The notes under the pieces: generated by a model
Database searches by the model: none
The model's input: the letters and a program-made list of their open reading frames with translations, nothing else
What the model was told of the DNA's origin: nothing
From: Cristatella mucedo
Lineage: Eukaryota > Bryozoa > Phylactolaemata > Cristatellidae
Length of the DNA: 60,000 nucleotides
Direction: 5' to 3'
Assembly: GCA_009760855.2 (NCBI GenBank)
Contig: WPIO01000120.1
Location: 746,001-806,000 of the forward strand
Part shown: piece by piece, positions 24,327 through 39,300 of the stretch
How the letters are laid out: every line of letters begins with the position of its first letter
How positions within the stretch are numbered: position 1 is the first letter of the stretch
Made by a program: the position numbers and the translations under genes

Positions 24327-27300
24327 GTAAGAAGCGTGCCGAGACGTACATTAAACGTAGAACGCCTCTGACCGCTACGTTCGGCACTGGACTGCTCGGC
24401 CTTGATTCAAACGAGGGAAGGCCGGCGAGATTGTAGTTTCCGCTAATCTTCTAGGTCAGGTAGGGAAAAACGAGCAGCATGTTCCGTTAGCACGCTCATC
24501 AGAACACGCCATTGACTGCCACCCGGTATTAGAGGAGCAATCGACGTGATTGCAGCTCAAGCCGCCCTGGGCTTGCTTTCACTTTCCTCGATAGGGTGGC
24601 AGGGTCGTCATGAAAAAGTGAAAACTAGAAGAGGCGATGGCTGAGCAGAGTAGGGGTGACTCTCCACACGGCCGCACTCAGGCCACACTCGGTTGCACCG
24701 CCAGTTCTTCCGACTGGGATAAACAGAGTGATTGCTGGGTTCTAGGTGAGCTAATTGCACCATCTCGTATGTTTAGCAAAATGTTCGAGACTAATCAGCT
24801 GCATTACTAGTAGCTGTAATCGGCCTCGTAGTAACCTAACGTAGCAGCACGGTGGTGATGCCAACCCCAGACTGTAATCGATAGTCGTCGCAGATGTAGC
24901 AGGTGAACAAATGCCATATTCAAGGATCATTGTTCACTCGGCAGATACGGAAACAAAGATTCGGGGAGTTGTAGCAAGCATGGCTTATCAACACCTCGCA
25001 GCCTAATGGGGTACGAGCAACTTTACTGGAAAGAAGTCAGTCAACCTGAATAACTTATGTCGGTGCCTATTTAATGAAGCGTTGATATGGCAATTAAGCA
25101 GGCTGCTGATTACAAATTCACCCTCACTTAACTTTTCTTTCTCTTTGTCTTTTTATTATGGTCTCCTTCTCAGTCTCTTCTGTCTCCAACCCTTCTCGAA
25201 GAGGCCTCAATCTCTTCGGTAACCATCTCCTTTTAGTCTCCGTCACTCTCTCCCTCTGTCTTTTGAAGTATCCGCCTCTCTTTCAGCCTGTCTGTGTCTG
25301 TTTCCGTCTCTTCCCCTCTCTGTTGCAGCCTGTATCTCTGTCTTTGCTACTGCATTCTGTCTGGCTGTTTAATTAGCTCAATATATTCAGCAGATGTAAA
25401 ATGCCTAGAAATTGCATTATTATTATTATTTCTAAATTGTTTCACTAAATTGCTTTCACTTCGTAACAGATGCCCGGGCAATAACCAGAATCTTACTAAA
25501 AATGTGGAAAATACACTTGATCAACAATGTGAGTAGTTGAATCTTCTTGGCATTACGCATTAACTCCATTACATTTATGCAAGAGAACTCGTCATCTGCA
25601 GCTGTGCTGTAGCAGGTGAAAAGAGATAGCGAATTTTAGAAAACCTCAGACCTAAAAACTTCTCGAGGCTCTTAGTTCTAACTAAGAGCCTCGAGAAGTG
25701 TTCAGCCGCCAATTTTCAATACTGGCAAAAAACGCATCCCCTTTAGTGGACTACAAGTGATCCGTCTTCAGTTAAACGGCTTGGTTCGCGAAGTAATGTT
25801 GCTATATAAATGAATTATATTTCGAATTATATATTATTTGGGGAACAAAAAATTGCTCAGAGAGAATCTACACACACAATCAGCTACACGACTTTTCGAA
25901 ATTGTGTGGATCGGAGCCTTGTGTGGCTTCTAAATATGCGAAGCTATGTCAGTAAATTTTCCTAACGGCTGTAGGCAAATTATAAGTATAGGAGAGAAGG
26001 CTGGGTAATGTCAAAAGCAAGCCGAAACCATTTGAGCAGCAACATTTCTAGTTCATTTATTTTTTATATCTCCTTAAGTAGTTTAAAAACAATAAAAATA
26101 AAGGTAAAGACATATTTTGAAATATTCTTTGTTCCTAATATCAATTGAATCAGTAGGATTCGATAGCCTGTATAGGAAAAAACTTAATCTTTCGCTGATT
26201 GTTATCAACCTAGCGGTAAATTGAGATGGACATAATTAGCGATTCTAACGGCGATTGCCTCGCCAAGGGCGACTCTGTTCAATGAGAAATACGATACCCA
26301 AATGATGCCACCTGCTGTTCCGCGGTGATGCAAACATTCACAGTGATATAAAGCTGCAAAACCTAATAAACTGGAATGCTAGAGGACGATTATCAATACG
26401 TCACCAAAAGCTATCAACTCCATGTGACTCCTAGTTACAGCCCTAGAGCTTGGGTGCCTGATAGCCGTAATGGTCGCCTGTGATCTGGGCAAAAGGTTTA
26501 AGGACTGATCCCCAGTGCTGAGGGCAGCAAAAGTAGTATGGTCATTTGCACTATGGAAAGCAGATGAAGGATAATTTGCCTACTCTGGGAGAAATAGATG
26601 AAATACTGGTCACCTGCAAATTGAGTAATGGATGAAAGATTAATCACCTGCACGGGAGGTCAAGGATACAGTTCCGGTGACCTGGCACAGGACAGTAGCT
26701 TATAATGTATGCTAAGAGTAGAAAATTGTTGCAATTATAAAATTAAACTGCTATCCAGTCAATTTGACAAGGCTACTAGTCAAACTGTTGAGGGTTAATG
26801 CACCATCAGCGTTTAATCGCTTAGAGATTGTGCAATGACCTATTTCCTTGCAGGCCTCATGTAAACTCTCACTCGCTGAACACAGTAAACATTCGACTGT
26901 CACTCCTCGGTCTGAAATAAATGCAGCGGGCTATTGAATACGCTAAATATTGTTGGTAAATTTGTACAAATCTAAAGAGCATCGGAATCAAATCAGAGCT
27001 CTACAGCGACCGACCATTGGCTCTAATTCGACCAACGCACACTGTGCAACAAGCAATCTCAACTGCTCACTTGGTGACAATTTCTGCCGGGAGGCCTGTG
27101 AATGCCTTTCCTTGGTGGTATACCAATGCCAACCAAGCGGCATTGGCCAGCTAATCTTTCCCCGATTCTCCACCCCAGTGAGCCTCATGGCACGTGGGCA
27201 GCGGTCATCGTGCACAGCTGGCACTAGTCCTCAGCAGGTTGCCGCCATGTTTCGCTAGCAGACTTTGCACCATAGCTGCCGGCCTGCATTGTGTTCTCGA

Positions 27301-30300
27301 GCGTATTTCTAATTTTTCACGTTTCTAAAACAAACCGGAAGACAAAGCAGCAATGGATGCGTCTCATTTTGTACGTGCCATTGGCCGATCATTGTGCTTC
27401 GACTGGAGTTCGTCGCCAGCACTGCACATGGAAAGCGAAAGGAGTTGGATCTAATAAAAATAGAATTTCGTGGCTACTAAATGAAGCTGATCGGTACTGC
27501 AAAGCCCATAAATGCGTTGATGACGCATGCACCATTCTCACACTGTTGTATAGCTCACGGTTGATGACTGCTGAATATGCTAAGCCACGGGTTTCAATAT
27601 ACAGCTATGCTAGGTAATTTTATTTTCAAGATTTAGATCCCATTTCTGGCGTTTACCGTTTCTAATTAAGATGATTGGCGCATTTACTCATTTTCAAAAA
27701 ATGTAAGAGGTTTTTTTTTAATAATACGTCCAGATACGGAACTTGAACTGACCTTCACATCTTAAACGCCTGGGCATACTGACATCCTCCAAGTATGCCT
27801 CGTCTCCCACAGCCGTTCGTTCAAAATCAATGATTTACAAATATGCATAACTAATACTATACGAACCTATTAGCTCCTGGCATGGGCTTTTGCGTGAGGA
27901 AGAGCTTTTTTTGATCAGCTACTCACGGTTCCTGATTTAAATTGCCGGCTTTGTCATTACGAAATTCCTGCGAAGCCAGAATGTCCCAGGCTGATCGTTT
28001 GACTCCAGGTTGTGAGCCTAGAATCTGGATTGATTAATAGAGGTTTCAGGACTGTCTGTCAGAGACCCAAGCTTTCGATAGAAGCACGGAAACAGGTGAT
28101 TCTAATTCCGTTATAGAGCACTCATGACTGTATCCGACGTTTGGGGCTTAAGTCAGTTGAGCGACTACCACTATACCAATTTGTGGGATGTTACATATAT
28201 GCCACTACACTCGTGGATCGAGAGGCACCATTTTAATGTCGCATAATATGTTTATGTAAAACCCATGCCCATTAAATTGGAGCGCTGTAGGACATTCATG
28301 CAAGACGATTAAGTTGTAAAGATGCCACGTGGTGCTTTTCCAAGCTCACATGCTGTAACAGTTAATTAGCTGGATATGAATACTCAAGCTAGGGTATCGC
28401 GATGTTTCCCTCCGAAAACTGTTTTTGGCTTTGCTACAGCTCTTTGTGAGTTTTAGCTAGGTCACACTGAACTAGATAAGAACCATGCATTACACTTTTA
28501 CCTTACCTAAGAATAAACATAATGACATATATTTACATAGATATATAGTTTATATAATATGAATAACTATATAAACGTGCAAACATACATGACTTGTTAA
28601 TTTTCTGTACGAATACAAGCCTTCCGTGTACAAATTAAGTATGATTGCATGGAGCTTTGAAATTTCATGTGATATTTGCCTGCTACCCTGAACTGAAAAC
28701 GTTCTATGAGTGTGACCACATGTCGCTGTAGACTTGTCTTGCCCAAAACAAAAAAACTTGGAATCATCCATTAATCCCTTGCTAGGGGTATTTTTGGGGT
28801 GCACGGATCGATCGTATTCATGAATACATCGCCAAAGACTATTGTTACTAGCTTTCTGGCTGCTGCAGGCACAAGCACAAGTGAAGACGTGCTAATGGCA
28901 GCCCTGCTCGATGGCTATTTAGCGAATGCCAGACCTCCGCCGTCTAATATGGCGACCGACGTCCACGTTGGGTTGTTCCTCTCATCTATTGATGACGTGG
29001 TAAGGTGGTAATGCCTTGCTTGGGAAGCGTTGACTGAGTTTAAGGCAAGTACTGATAGAGGTGTTGCCACTTTGCAGGAGGAGCGCCTTCTCACTATGAC
29101 GGTGGCCGGTTTCATCCTTGTGGTAAGAGCCAAAAGCTGCCATCGCTTGCTCTCACCTCTGACTGTGTATGAGTTAGTTCAAAGCACTCCGTGTTTAAAG
29201 TTAGTGCCAAACATTTGTATTGCAGACTTGGAGTGATACAAGATTGACGTGGAATAGAACAGCACAGAACGACCTAGATCGGCTTGTCATGCCTGCATCA
29301 TTAATCTGGAAACCGGATTTAGCCCTTACGGATTCGTGAGTTACTTCCGCTTTGCTACGAGCTTTTGAATGGACTTGGTGTCATACTTCCTAGTAACAAA
29401 ATACGGCTTTGCAGCTACTTTTTTGGTTTCGCCATAAAATTCAACGTTAGTTAAAGAACCAAGTTATTAAATTTCTGAAGTATAAAATCGTGTGCCCTAA
29501 AATGTCGTAATCAGACAAATTTTAAGGAGCCTCTAATTAGGGAAGCATAATGCCATCAAAAAAGGTAATTAGTCTCGAGAAAGGGCCGTCGCCTAGACCA
29601 TAAAAGTCTACGCAAGTAGCTTTTTGCATAATTTGATATCCAGCAGTGCTTTACGAACTGAGGGTTAATGTTCTATACATCTGATCTCCACTAAATACTG
29701 ATCAGCTTCGATGGTTTTAGGCAAAGAAGTTTCTCTATCAGATGGAGGGCATTGATTGGTGCGTGACACTCAATGATGTTGTACGAGGTCTTCAGCTAGT
29801 CAGACTAAATCAACTTTACAAGATTGAATGAAATATTGAGGTTGCAGACATATTAACTCCTATAATGAGACTTATTATCACGGAAGTTTCAGTCTAAATT
29901 TACTGCTAATCACTCCACAGAATTGGCATTGCATCGGTTTTATAGCGACGTTCTTAGAACTATGGACTTGAGTGAAGTCTCTCTGCTTGCCGGATTGATT
30001 TATCAGAAACATTTATTACTATTGATCTCCGATTCCTTCTAGGGTGCCTCTAATTTTGCCTGGGCATTCCTAGCATTGAACTGAAACGGTTTAGCACGTA
30101 TCTCCCCTAGTGGGAGGCTCTAGATTATTGTTGCGACCTGAGCAAGGTAATCCGAGGAACCACTGGAGTACGGAGTACTTCAGAGCTGTGTGCATGGTCG
30201 GTTTCATTTCTCGGTGTATAGTCTACCTTTAGCTGAAGCTGTTGCCAACGAAAATCTAGGATTTCTCTTTTATGCAGATGACACTCAGCACCAAATTTTT

Positions 30301-33300
30301 TCAACTACCCTGCTGCTTATATTGTTAAAATACGCACTTGGATCCTATAAAACTGTCACTAATTAATTAACTGGCGATAAAATACGTTTACTATTTATGG
30401 GAAAATCAAGAGTGACTTAGCAATTGAAAATCTGGGCCTTCACAATTGGTTGTGGTGGTATGTGTGATGTAGCTCTGCACGAAATCTTCTTGTACCGTTC
30501 CAAAATGACCTTTCTCTAGGCGACCGTCTAAATGACCTTCCCCTAGGCTCCACTGCCGAGTTTGCCTACAGTAAGCTACATAACATGGCCTAAATTCGGG
30601 ATAACTTGGACAGGCATACTAAATCCAAATCGGACTTTGCATTTGTGATATTCCGTCTCGACTTCTCAAACTCACTGCTTGCCGGCCTACCGGCCTACCG
30701 TGAAATCGGGTGCTTGGATATTGAAAAGTTCCGCAGCGTCTCGGCTTGTCTCTCGTTGTCTGCGTCTAGTTGGCACAACGTACCACATCTATCTGACCTG
30801 CACTGGCTCCCAGGCAAGCAACGGTCCGACTTCAAGGTTCCCTCGCTCATGCTCCACATCTCTCCATTAGGTGGCTCCACCCTACCTATCGGAGCTGCTC
30901 CCCCCACCAGACTTGACTCGTACTATCCGCTAGTCTGACTCGGATCGTAAGGCTATGCCTTGTATGAGACCTCGCTCGTACTTTGGAGATCATGCCTTTT
31001 GTTCCAACGCTCCGAAAGCTTTAACTCTCTCTGCACTGATGTCAGGACATCTCCTGACCGCATCACATCACTGACCCATTTCATGTCACTGATCCATATT
31101 TGTAGTACATGTTTGTACTTTCAGTTTCGGACTTCACAGAAACGAGCTTCGCTGAGCCTACCTGAAATAGGTAGCCAGTGGGCCGGGAAGGCTGCCAGAA
31201 ATTACGTTAGGTACACTCATGTGCCTGAAAAAAGGGTGTGTGAATGATTCATTCTTTCCGGCAGCCACATGTAAAGGTTTGGGGGGGAGCAAGCCCTGAC
31301 CTCTCGTGAACCAAGCAAAGGTGTGACCGGGCTTGGCCAAGCGTAACGCCTCGTAATGCCCCTTATTAGGGTTGCCTGCTCGTGGCCATGTCAAGTCCTG
31401 CCTCTCCTTAATGTTTTCCTTACTTAGTTAATTCTGTACCTCATAATGAAACTGGGGGGCTACGATCTAACACGTTTTAAATATCTAATATGTTTGTCAA
31501 TTGTGAGTATATATACAGGTAGAGGTATGTGTCTTTATAGATATCCGTATATGAATAGGTATTAGTGCATTAGTTAAAACACTTTACACTCAAGCCAGAT
31601 TTGTTTGCCATCAAGGTAAGTAGCCACAGTGTCTCATTTAGGCCGACGGTGCTGGTGTCCAGGTGCCAACCCACGAGCCATTGCAGTTAATAAATCAAGC
31701 GTCCGCATGCTACTGCCTAAGAAAATCTAGCATGGACCCTTATGAATGGTACATGCTTCTAACTCAGACATGACCTTACTAAGGCAGCAGATGGATCTCA
31801 TGCAGTACACTGATAGTTTTTGAGCTGACAGTCCCGCAGTAGTCTTATCTTTGTCCAAGACGGTAATCTTATGAAGGAGCGGGTTTCTCCAAATACTTCA
31901 AATTACTAGCAAGAACTATGCACTGGTCGAATGTTTTAAGCACGGAAGTAATATTAGACCAGGAAAACACGCCAGTTTCATATGGAAAAACTACTGTTGT
32001 GACTGGCTTGCTGAAATTCTAGTGAAAAAGAGCACATGCCTACCTTGGGGCATCATTTTTGCACTTCATAATTGCAACCGACCTTTAAATCTAGAGAATC
32101 ATCTAAGATTTTGCACTAAGACTTTAAGCTACATGCAGTTGTGTTAGGTCAGCATGTTTGCAGCATATGGGCTTGATCAATTTTTTAATTACTCGAGGCT
32201 TCGTTTTCTTACCATAACCTAACCACTGAGTATAACTGCCGCTCTGCATGTGATGGCTTTCCATCAATTGAACTTTAACCTCCAACATAAAATGCGTCGC
32301 CCTTTTTTGTCATGAATATCAGATGAGTTGCTTCCAAGTTTAATTTATCTCCCGGCTCATAGCTCTCGTCTACAGCGGCCAACTTATCCGTCTGCTCCTG
32401 CATGAGGTCACAAACTTTGCCATTCTCATCTCGAATTTTCGAGAATGTTGGGTTATATATTTTAGTGAAGCACTCTAGCTATTCATTTGATGAAGTAAAA
32501 GAGTCAACGTATAGCTCAATAGCAAACCGCAATGCTGGCTTCTGAATAAGTGGACCACTAGCAGCTACCCGTCAGGCTATGCAGTTTTTCTGAGTCCAGC
32601 CAGAACTAGTGCTTTGATATTTTGTTATTTAACTGCAAATTCAAATTGCCAGTGAGAACAAAGCATTAGCAAGAAGTAATAAGCCTCATAAGAACTTTCT
32701 TCTTAAAATCAATATGTCGGTAATGCAGATATACGTCACACTTTTGAAACCGCCACACGGAAATCGCCACGAATCTAGGCTTCAGTGTTAGCTCTTCGTT
32801 GTACGACATCATTTCCTACCCGAACTCATATTCTACTTGCCTTAAAGTTTTTCCAGCATCTGGCATTCTTATCGTACCCATCTAGTCGCCTTATGTGAGC
32901 TCTTTCACCCACTTAGTTCGTAGACGGCATGACACAGTGAGCCGAGTCCATTCTGGGTTCCAGCTGCGGGCAAAGCCACTGTAAGGACTCTACTGTCGCC
33001 GTGTCGTCGCTGCGTTTCGAGAAAATGCTAGGTACATATTTGCTCGTGCATCTGTCAGCTGTCTGTTCTGGGCTCCAGAGCAGCCAGCAATGGGTCACAT
33101 TACCCAGCCCCCACCCCAACCAGAGCTCCCCTGCCGCTGGCTCCCGCGACTTCCTGTCTCTCCCTTACCAGCTATGAAACTATGATCCGATGGCAGTTTG
33201 TATGCTTGTTCGAAGTCAGCAGCCTACTTTAGTTATGACGTGATTGAATCGCAAGAACTGCAGCTGCTTAGATTATGGGTTGCAGTCAGCGAAACCCGCG

Positions 33301-36300
33301 GCCCTTTTCTATAGTACTAATGCTGGGTCCAACGCAGCGAACTCATTGTCCTTGCAACTCGTAGCTACAGCAGAGGCTCACACGTGTAGCTCAGTCGGCT
33401 CTACTTTTTTATGGGGAATCATGCTAAATCAGACCAAAGGCAAGACAAAAGTTGCACATACAGAAAAGTAAGGTGTATCTCAGTAACCTGAACAGCTCTG
33501 GCCCTTCGGCTTTTGGATAGGTAGAACGTGCACACGCATAAATTACTGAAGCTTTTGCCGGAGCTGGCACATAGTAATGCTTTTTGGGCAGATGGCGTTG
33601 AATGATGGTAGGTGGAGCTCGGGACTGGGTTTGGCTATAGTCCTATTTATTTTTTTACCAGGAAACTGCTCTGCTCAGAGCTTTCCTTGACCTTTTCACG
33701 ATTCCTACATTCGTTAAATATTTAAATGGCGTCACTGCACATGGAAACCTATAATTAGTTAAGATCACCTGTGGCACATCAGGTTGTAAGTTACAATTAG
33801 GTCGATTGAGCCTCGGCACCTAGTCTCGATACTTCAGACGTTAGTGCAACTCAAAGAGTGGGACTCGTTGTCTTTCGGATGCAATCATTGAGGGAATCGC
33901 CTCTCGGTCCTCTCAACGCTCAGGCCTCCGCTCAACGCTTGAAAACCCACGTGGCTTGCGCCGGCTCTAGCTGGCTAGGTGCTAGGTGCTGCAAGGGCCA
34001 CTTGCCAGCACTTGACATTGCCCTTGAAGGTCAGCTCCTCAAAGGCAGAGCGTGTGCCAAGATGCAAATAATGGCGACACAGAACCGTCCACTTGGCTAG
34101 CTTATGTGTGGCGTGTCTATTAAAAGTGGCATATTACCTTGCTGAAGCTCGCGTAGTGGGCTATTTAGAGTCCGCATTTATTTTTTTTGGGTCAGTAGTA
34201 TGCCATAGAAGAAAACATAAAAAGGGTTTGGTTTTATAACGACATCCTCCAAGAAGTGGTTGGCAAACTGCGGTGTGGTGGGGAAGCACTCTTATGCCGC
34301 TGAGAGACAATTCTTACTGCGATTCAGGTGCTATGTCAAAGCGTAGCTGAATAAATATGAAGGTGCGCCACTTTAGTTCGTCGATAACAATACAAACCAG
34401 GTCTTTTAAGTCCGTGCTCCCAATTGAACTCGGTAATCTTTGCACTTCTGCAAAAATATAACGTGAAACCTAGCAAATCACGTACTTAGGTGTCTTGCTA
34501 TTGTTACTTATTTTAAAGTCCGGCTCTAAACGCAGGCTGTTGTGTGACTCGCAAATATGCAGCTTGGATGTAAAGTTAAAGTAAGCTGCTTGCCGAGTAG
34601 TTGGAGACTCCCGTCCGGTATCGCCGTTGGTGTATAATTATTGATTATCTAACGGAGAAAGGAATTCTCGGACGCATACGTTGACGTAAAAGGCACTGTT
34701 AGTAGGCATGGTTTCTCTTCTCCGAGCAGCTTGCAATAATAGAGAAACAGTACAGCTACACACAATGGAAGAACAATGACATTATAATTAGTCAATTATC
34801 GCACGGCCAACGCACGTTAACTAGAAGAGCCTCGGGCCCTGGGTGAATCGATATATGCTGCGGTCTAAAGTGGGCAGCCAAGTCGAGTCTTAGGATCGCG
34901 GACTTGTGTGAAAAACCAAGCTTCGGTGCTTAATAATGCACACCATTTGCATGAAACGTCATTTTGAAACATAGGGATAGGTGTATGAACCGCTTCGCAC
35001 GATGGCTAGCACTTCAGACGATCACCGAGGTCTAATCTTGTACTTGGCCTTTGCCTTAGAGTGCTGGCAGCATAAACAAAATAAGTATAATTGATTTATA
35101 TAGCACCCTTAGAGAACTCAATCTCCATTTAGGTGCTTCATATATGCCACAGGGCTCGAACCTACGATCTCAGCAAGACTTTAACTTACATAGTAGGGGG
35201 GGTTACCAAAGGCCTCTAACTCTACCTGCTGTGGATCCATGCGAGAGGGTCGAATTAGTCTGGCCGGGTGGCCAACCTCCACTTTTGGGCCAGCAAAGGC
35301 TTCCTAGAACCAACCTGCTACGGCATGCCCTCATTGTTAAACCTATTAAAAGTGGCCCTACCGCCAGCTGAACAGGTGCGATCCGTCTAGGACACGGACT
35401 GTAGAGGTCGACCAAGGTTTGCAACGCTGCTAGCTGCGCTCCAGTCACGTGCTCCAGGCGGAGGACTCTGGCTAAAAATTGCCCTATTGCCGGGCTCGAT
35501 GCCACCGTCACGGTAGTCACACCCCCGAATCGGGCTCACGCGCTCCGTCCGGCTAATAGCAGGGCTTTGCGTGAACACGTGACTCGCCTCAGGGCATTGA
35601 ATGGGGGACCCGACCGTCGCCGCGAGCATTTCGGCCTGAGCAGGACGACCGGGGCGGAAGCTTCGTCCAATTCAGCCGCCGCCGCTTTGCCGCTTTCACA
35701 ATAATCCATACGCAGGGGGGTGGGGAGGTAGTAGTAGCATCGTTTGCCGTTCTTCGTCATCACGGCTAGCAGGCCCCCGCAATATATCAAAGTAAGTTGC
35801 TCAAGCTTCTTATGAAGCATTCTTGAAAGTGATTTCTTATCGATGACTAACTACTTGCATAAACTGTGAGACGCAGCGTTGCCTCGAAGCCGTTCAGCAG
35901 TCAACGGTCGAAAAATTGAGAGCTTTAATAAAGCAGCCGACTAACAGAACTTGACTGTAGCAAAGACAGATAAAGTATTAGCAACAAACAGGTTCTAAAG
36001 ATATTGAACCTGTTTAATGCTAATCCTAAATGATTAAAAACAAACAGGTTCCACGTATACAAGTCCTAAATGATTACTCTTGGTTAGAACACCACGACTC
36101 GTACGAATCTTAATACCGCCGGCCTCTCTTAAGAAGCAAGCTCCGATCAGCTGTAGCCAATGCAGCCTTAGAGGAGTTCAATTTCCCTAGGAACGCGACA
36201 CATCCAGCCAATCAGCAGTGGTCAGCGTCTCGAAAAATAGACCCGGTATGCTGTGTCGACCAGTGCTGTGCTGCAGGTCAAGTTGAGACCGTTCGATGTG

Positions 36301-39300
36301 TGAGTAGTGGCTCACTAGCTGTGAAGCGGATTCGGTCAACGTGAAATGCATCGGATGCTCGTCGTCCCGTCGCTCACCGGGCACGACGAGATGACTGGCC
36401 GGCTGGCTGGCGCAGACCTTACGCTTCGGCTCTGAAGCGGCCGAGAGCCAGCTATCAGTGGAACTAGAGGGACTGGCGGTAGCTGAGCGACAGAGCGGTG
36501 GCCAGCGATAGCACGGCGGCGAACGACGGGCTCTGTCAGTGCAGCAATGGCAGCAGGCTGGCCGGTACTACCAAGCACGATACCACTCATCATTCGATCT
36601 AAGAAAGAGATCGTGTTCTCGGAGGGTGCTTTATCAGGTGTCTTACTATTATTATTACTGATGGCTACCACACTTGAAGCCGGACATGTAGACCAAGAAA
36701 GATTCAGCAAGACGATTGGCTCTATGAAACCAAAAGCTTGTACGCTGTGGTCATTGAGACGATTGAAGATCTAGGTGCGGAACTTGTTTTGATGCGATTC
36801 TTTGAAAATAATGCACTGCTTTAGTTACATAATGGTAAATAGAGTGGGCAAGCTCAGAATAAGCGACGATTTCCGTCGCATAGAGAGTAGCATCAGTGAG
36901 CCGACGCCACTTTCTAAGAACGCATCTGTTTATCACAGCATTTTTAGTAGGTCCCTGTCATTCGGCCTTTATATGTTTACGCTTGCTGACACTGTGCATG
37001 CTGCCACTAATCCTACTTGCATGCTGATTATGTGCACTTAAACCCCTTAGCATATTGTTCTTGTTGTTTATTGATAATACTACCACGAACCATTCGATTG
37101 TACTTCCTTTGCAGCAACTGTAAAGTGCTTAGAAAGAGAATGAGTGCTCTGAGGGTGGTATATCAAATGTATTATTATTAGTATTATTATTAAGATACAG
37201 AACTGGTTGCTTATTCTGAACCTGTTGGCTCTCCAACACGACTAGTAAAACAAAGCATACATTTGAAAGAATAAAAATTTTTGGGGCAATTGCCTGCACG
37301 CCCTCTGCCAGGATTGAATGTCTGAGGACTATAAATTGACATATGCAGCCATCCATGAGAGGCCGGAGGGGCACGTCATATTGGAAAATACCAGCTGAGT
37401 CGGTCCAAGTGCAGCTAAAAACTCCTCCACCACAACTTCTCTACCTACTGTCTGGAGTGTATCTATGGTTCGCACAGCCGCATCATTTCATCATTTCGAC
37501 CGCTAGGTGGCCGGCTATACCAACCCCTCTAGTAATTACTAAATGAAAAATAAAAAATAAAAAAAATGGTTCAATGATATGAGGTTATTTTTATCAGTGG
37601 TGTTCCAAGAAGATTTCTCTTAAAATACTGTAAGACGGCTGAAATTGCGATAGGCGTTCGGGATGAACTGAATACCTCCAGAGAGCCACTTCCCCTTGAC
37701 CTAGCCAACAGCCTCCATTGCTTGGCACTGTCAGCTTCAACCGGCGTCCATAATTTAACGGTTTGGTTAGTTGTATGCAGGAAAAATATTTCGACGGAAG
37801 TGGCTAACCTGAGGTAATGCTCTACCTTTGGAGGACATTATAGGACTAGCAACATGGAAGATCTTCAACTTTTTAATTTTCTCGTAGTGACAGTCTTGCA
37901 GGTCTTGGGCTACTGAGAACCAAAGTTACTAACTTTTGGCACACAAATACTCAGATTTACCATATAAGAGCGGAAGCTTGGTCGTCTGACTCTCCAAACT
38001 GCCTCTTCCACCTTTTTAACCTTGCTCTAAGCAAGATTTGCATACAGGGTCGTATCCTCATTGAGATGAGGGCACCGACGTTGTACTTAGGTGCTAACTC
38101 AGGCGAAAACTGTTGATATGTCTAGCTTTTGCATTAAAGTAAGCAATTTCATGCCTTAATTTGTGATCGAACCATGATGCCTCATCAATTGACATTGCCA
38201 CGAAAAATGTTCTATCGCAGGTTAATGTTAGTGCATTGTTGTCCCGCCTCTTGGTACTACGCGAAACTTTATTTTATTTCTGGACAAGTTTAGACTTAAA
38301 AACGTTTAAAAGCGCACTAAGTAAGGGTACTTACGTATTACTTATGCCATCTGGTTCTCTGTGCCTTCTTTTCTGAAATAGCATTTTTCAGCAATATGGT
38401 GAGTCACTCTTACCTTTGACAAGCAATTATTGGACCCATGTTTCCAAGTCATTTGTTCTGAGAGTCTCCTCTACCCTACTTCAGAATTGGCACGAGTGCT
38501 AAAGCAGCTACATATAGATCTACGTACAGTAACTGATGTGCTGAAAAAAATTAATCGTCACAACAGTCGTAATTGCTTGCTCCCATGCAGTTTAGCATTT
38601 ATTTAGCGTTTATTTGCATGCTCGTAAAATCTTTCATAAAACTCACTACAAGTAGCCATTAAAAAACTCCTTAATATAATCATATCCAATTGTAGCGTGT
38701 TTTGACCTATTAGTAAAATTAAAGTGGGATTTGCCTACAAACAATCGTGCTAAAACCGTCTTAATCTGCTAGTGCAGAAGATTTTCCAAAAACAATACAG
38801 ATGCAAGATTGTCGCTGCATCTATGCTGATGGAGCTGAATCTATTAAGCACGCAGGATCTGGACCGTAACTTAAAAAGCCTGTCAGTAGTTAAATTGCTT
38901 TCTACTCGAGGAGAACTCTTGGCAAGTCTTCGTGAAGTCTTTTAAGATGCACCCATCTACTGGTATTCCAAATCCTGCCCTGCTAAGTTAAACGATGCTA
39001 CCTTTTTCATTCGGCAGACACACCGTGAATTAGTAGTTTCTACTGTCGCTAGAAAGAATAGGCTATTAAATCAACTAGTCTGAGATCATCGTTTACAGTA
39101 GCCCTTACGTTACAGAATGGCTCTAATACACAGCTTGAGCCTTAAACTGTATTCATGATAAAGTCTTCAATGGCATCAGGTTTGATGTAGACGTTAGCGT
39201 GGAATAGGGGTTATCTCTATAGTTGCTAATAAGTGTATGGTATTTATGCAGCATGTGAAACTGGGCGATAGCACACAGAAGACACTAGTGAATTACATTG

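Larger units (their letters stand above)
24327..28868 (+). other. Receptor intron 1
   Basis: A 4.5-kb intron. It contains a perfect 20-bp inverted repeat (25658-25699), a fragment of the family A SINE tail at about 25795-25850, and otherwise no recognisable gene. Confidence 0.8.

Noticed and set aside
25471-25530. Candidate receptor exon (ACAG before, GTGAGT after) in intron 1
   Set aside because: Exon 1 joins exon 2 at 28869 in phase and yields the expected N-terminus. The candidate adds no family-like sequence and would leave the downstream phase unmatched.
34250-34300. Second hAT-like terminus (AGTGGTTGGCAAACTGCGG)
   Set aside because: No matching opposite end or target-site duplication was found nearby.
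35536-35820. 94-codon minus-strand frame in the GC-rich part of intron 4
   Set aside because: Compositional open frame with no motif.
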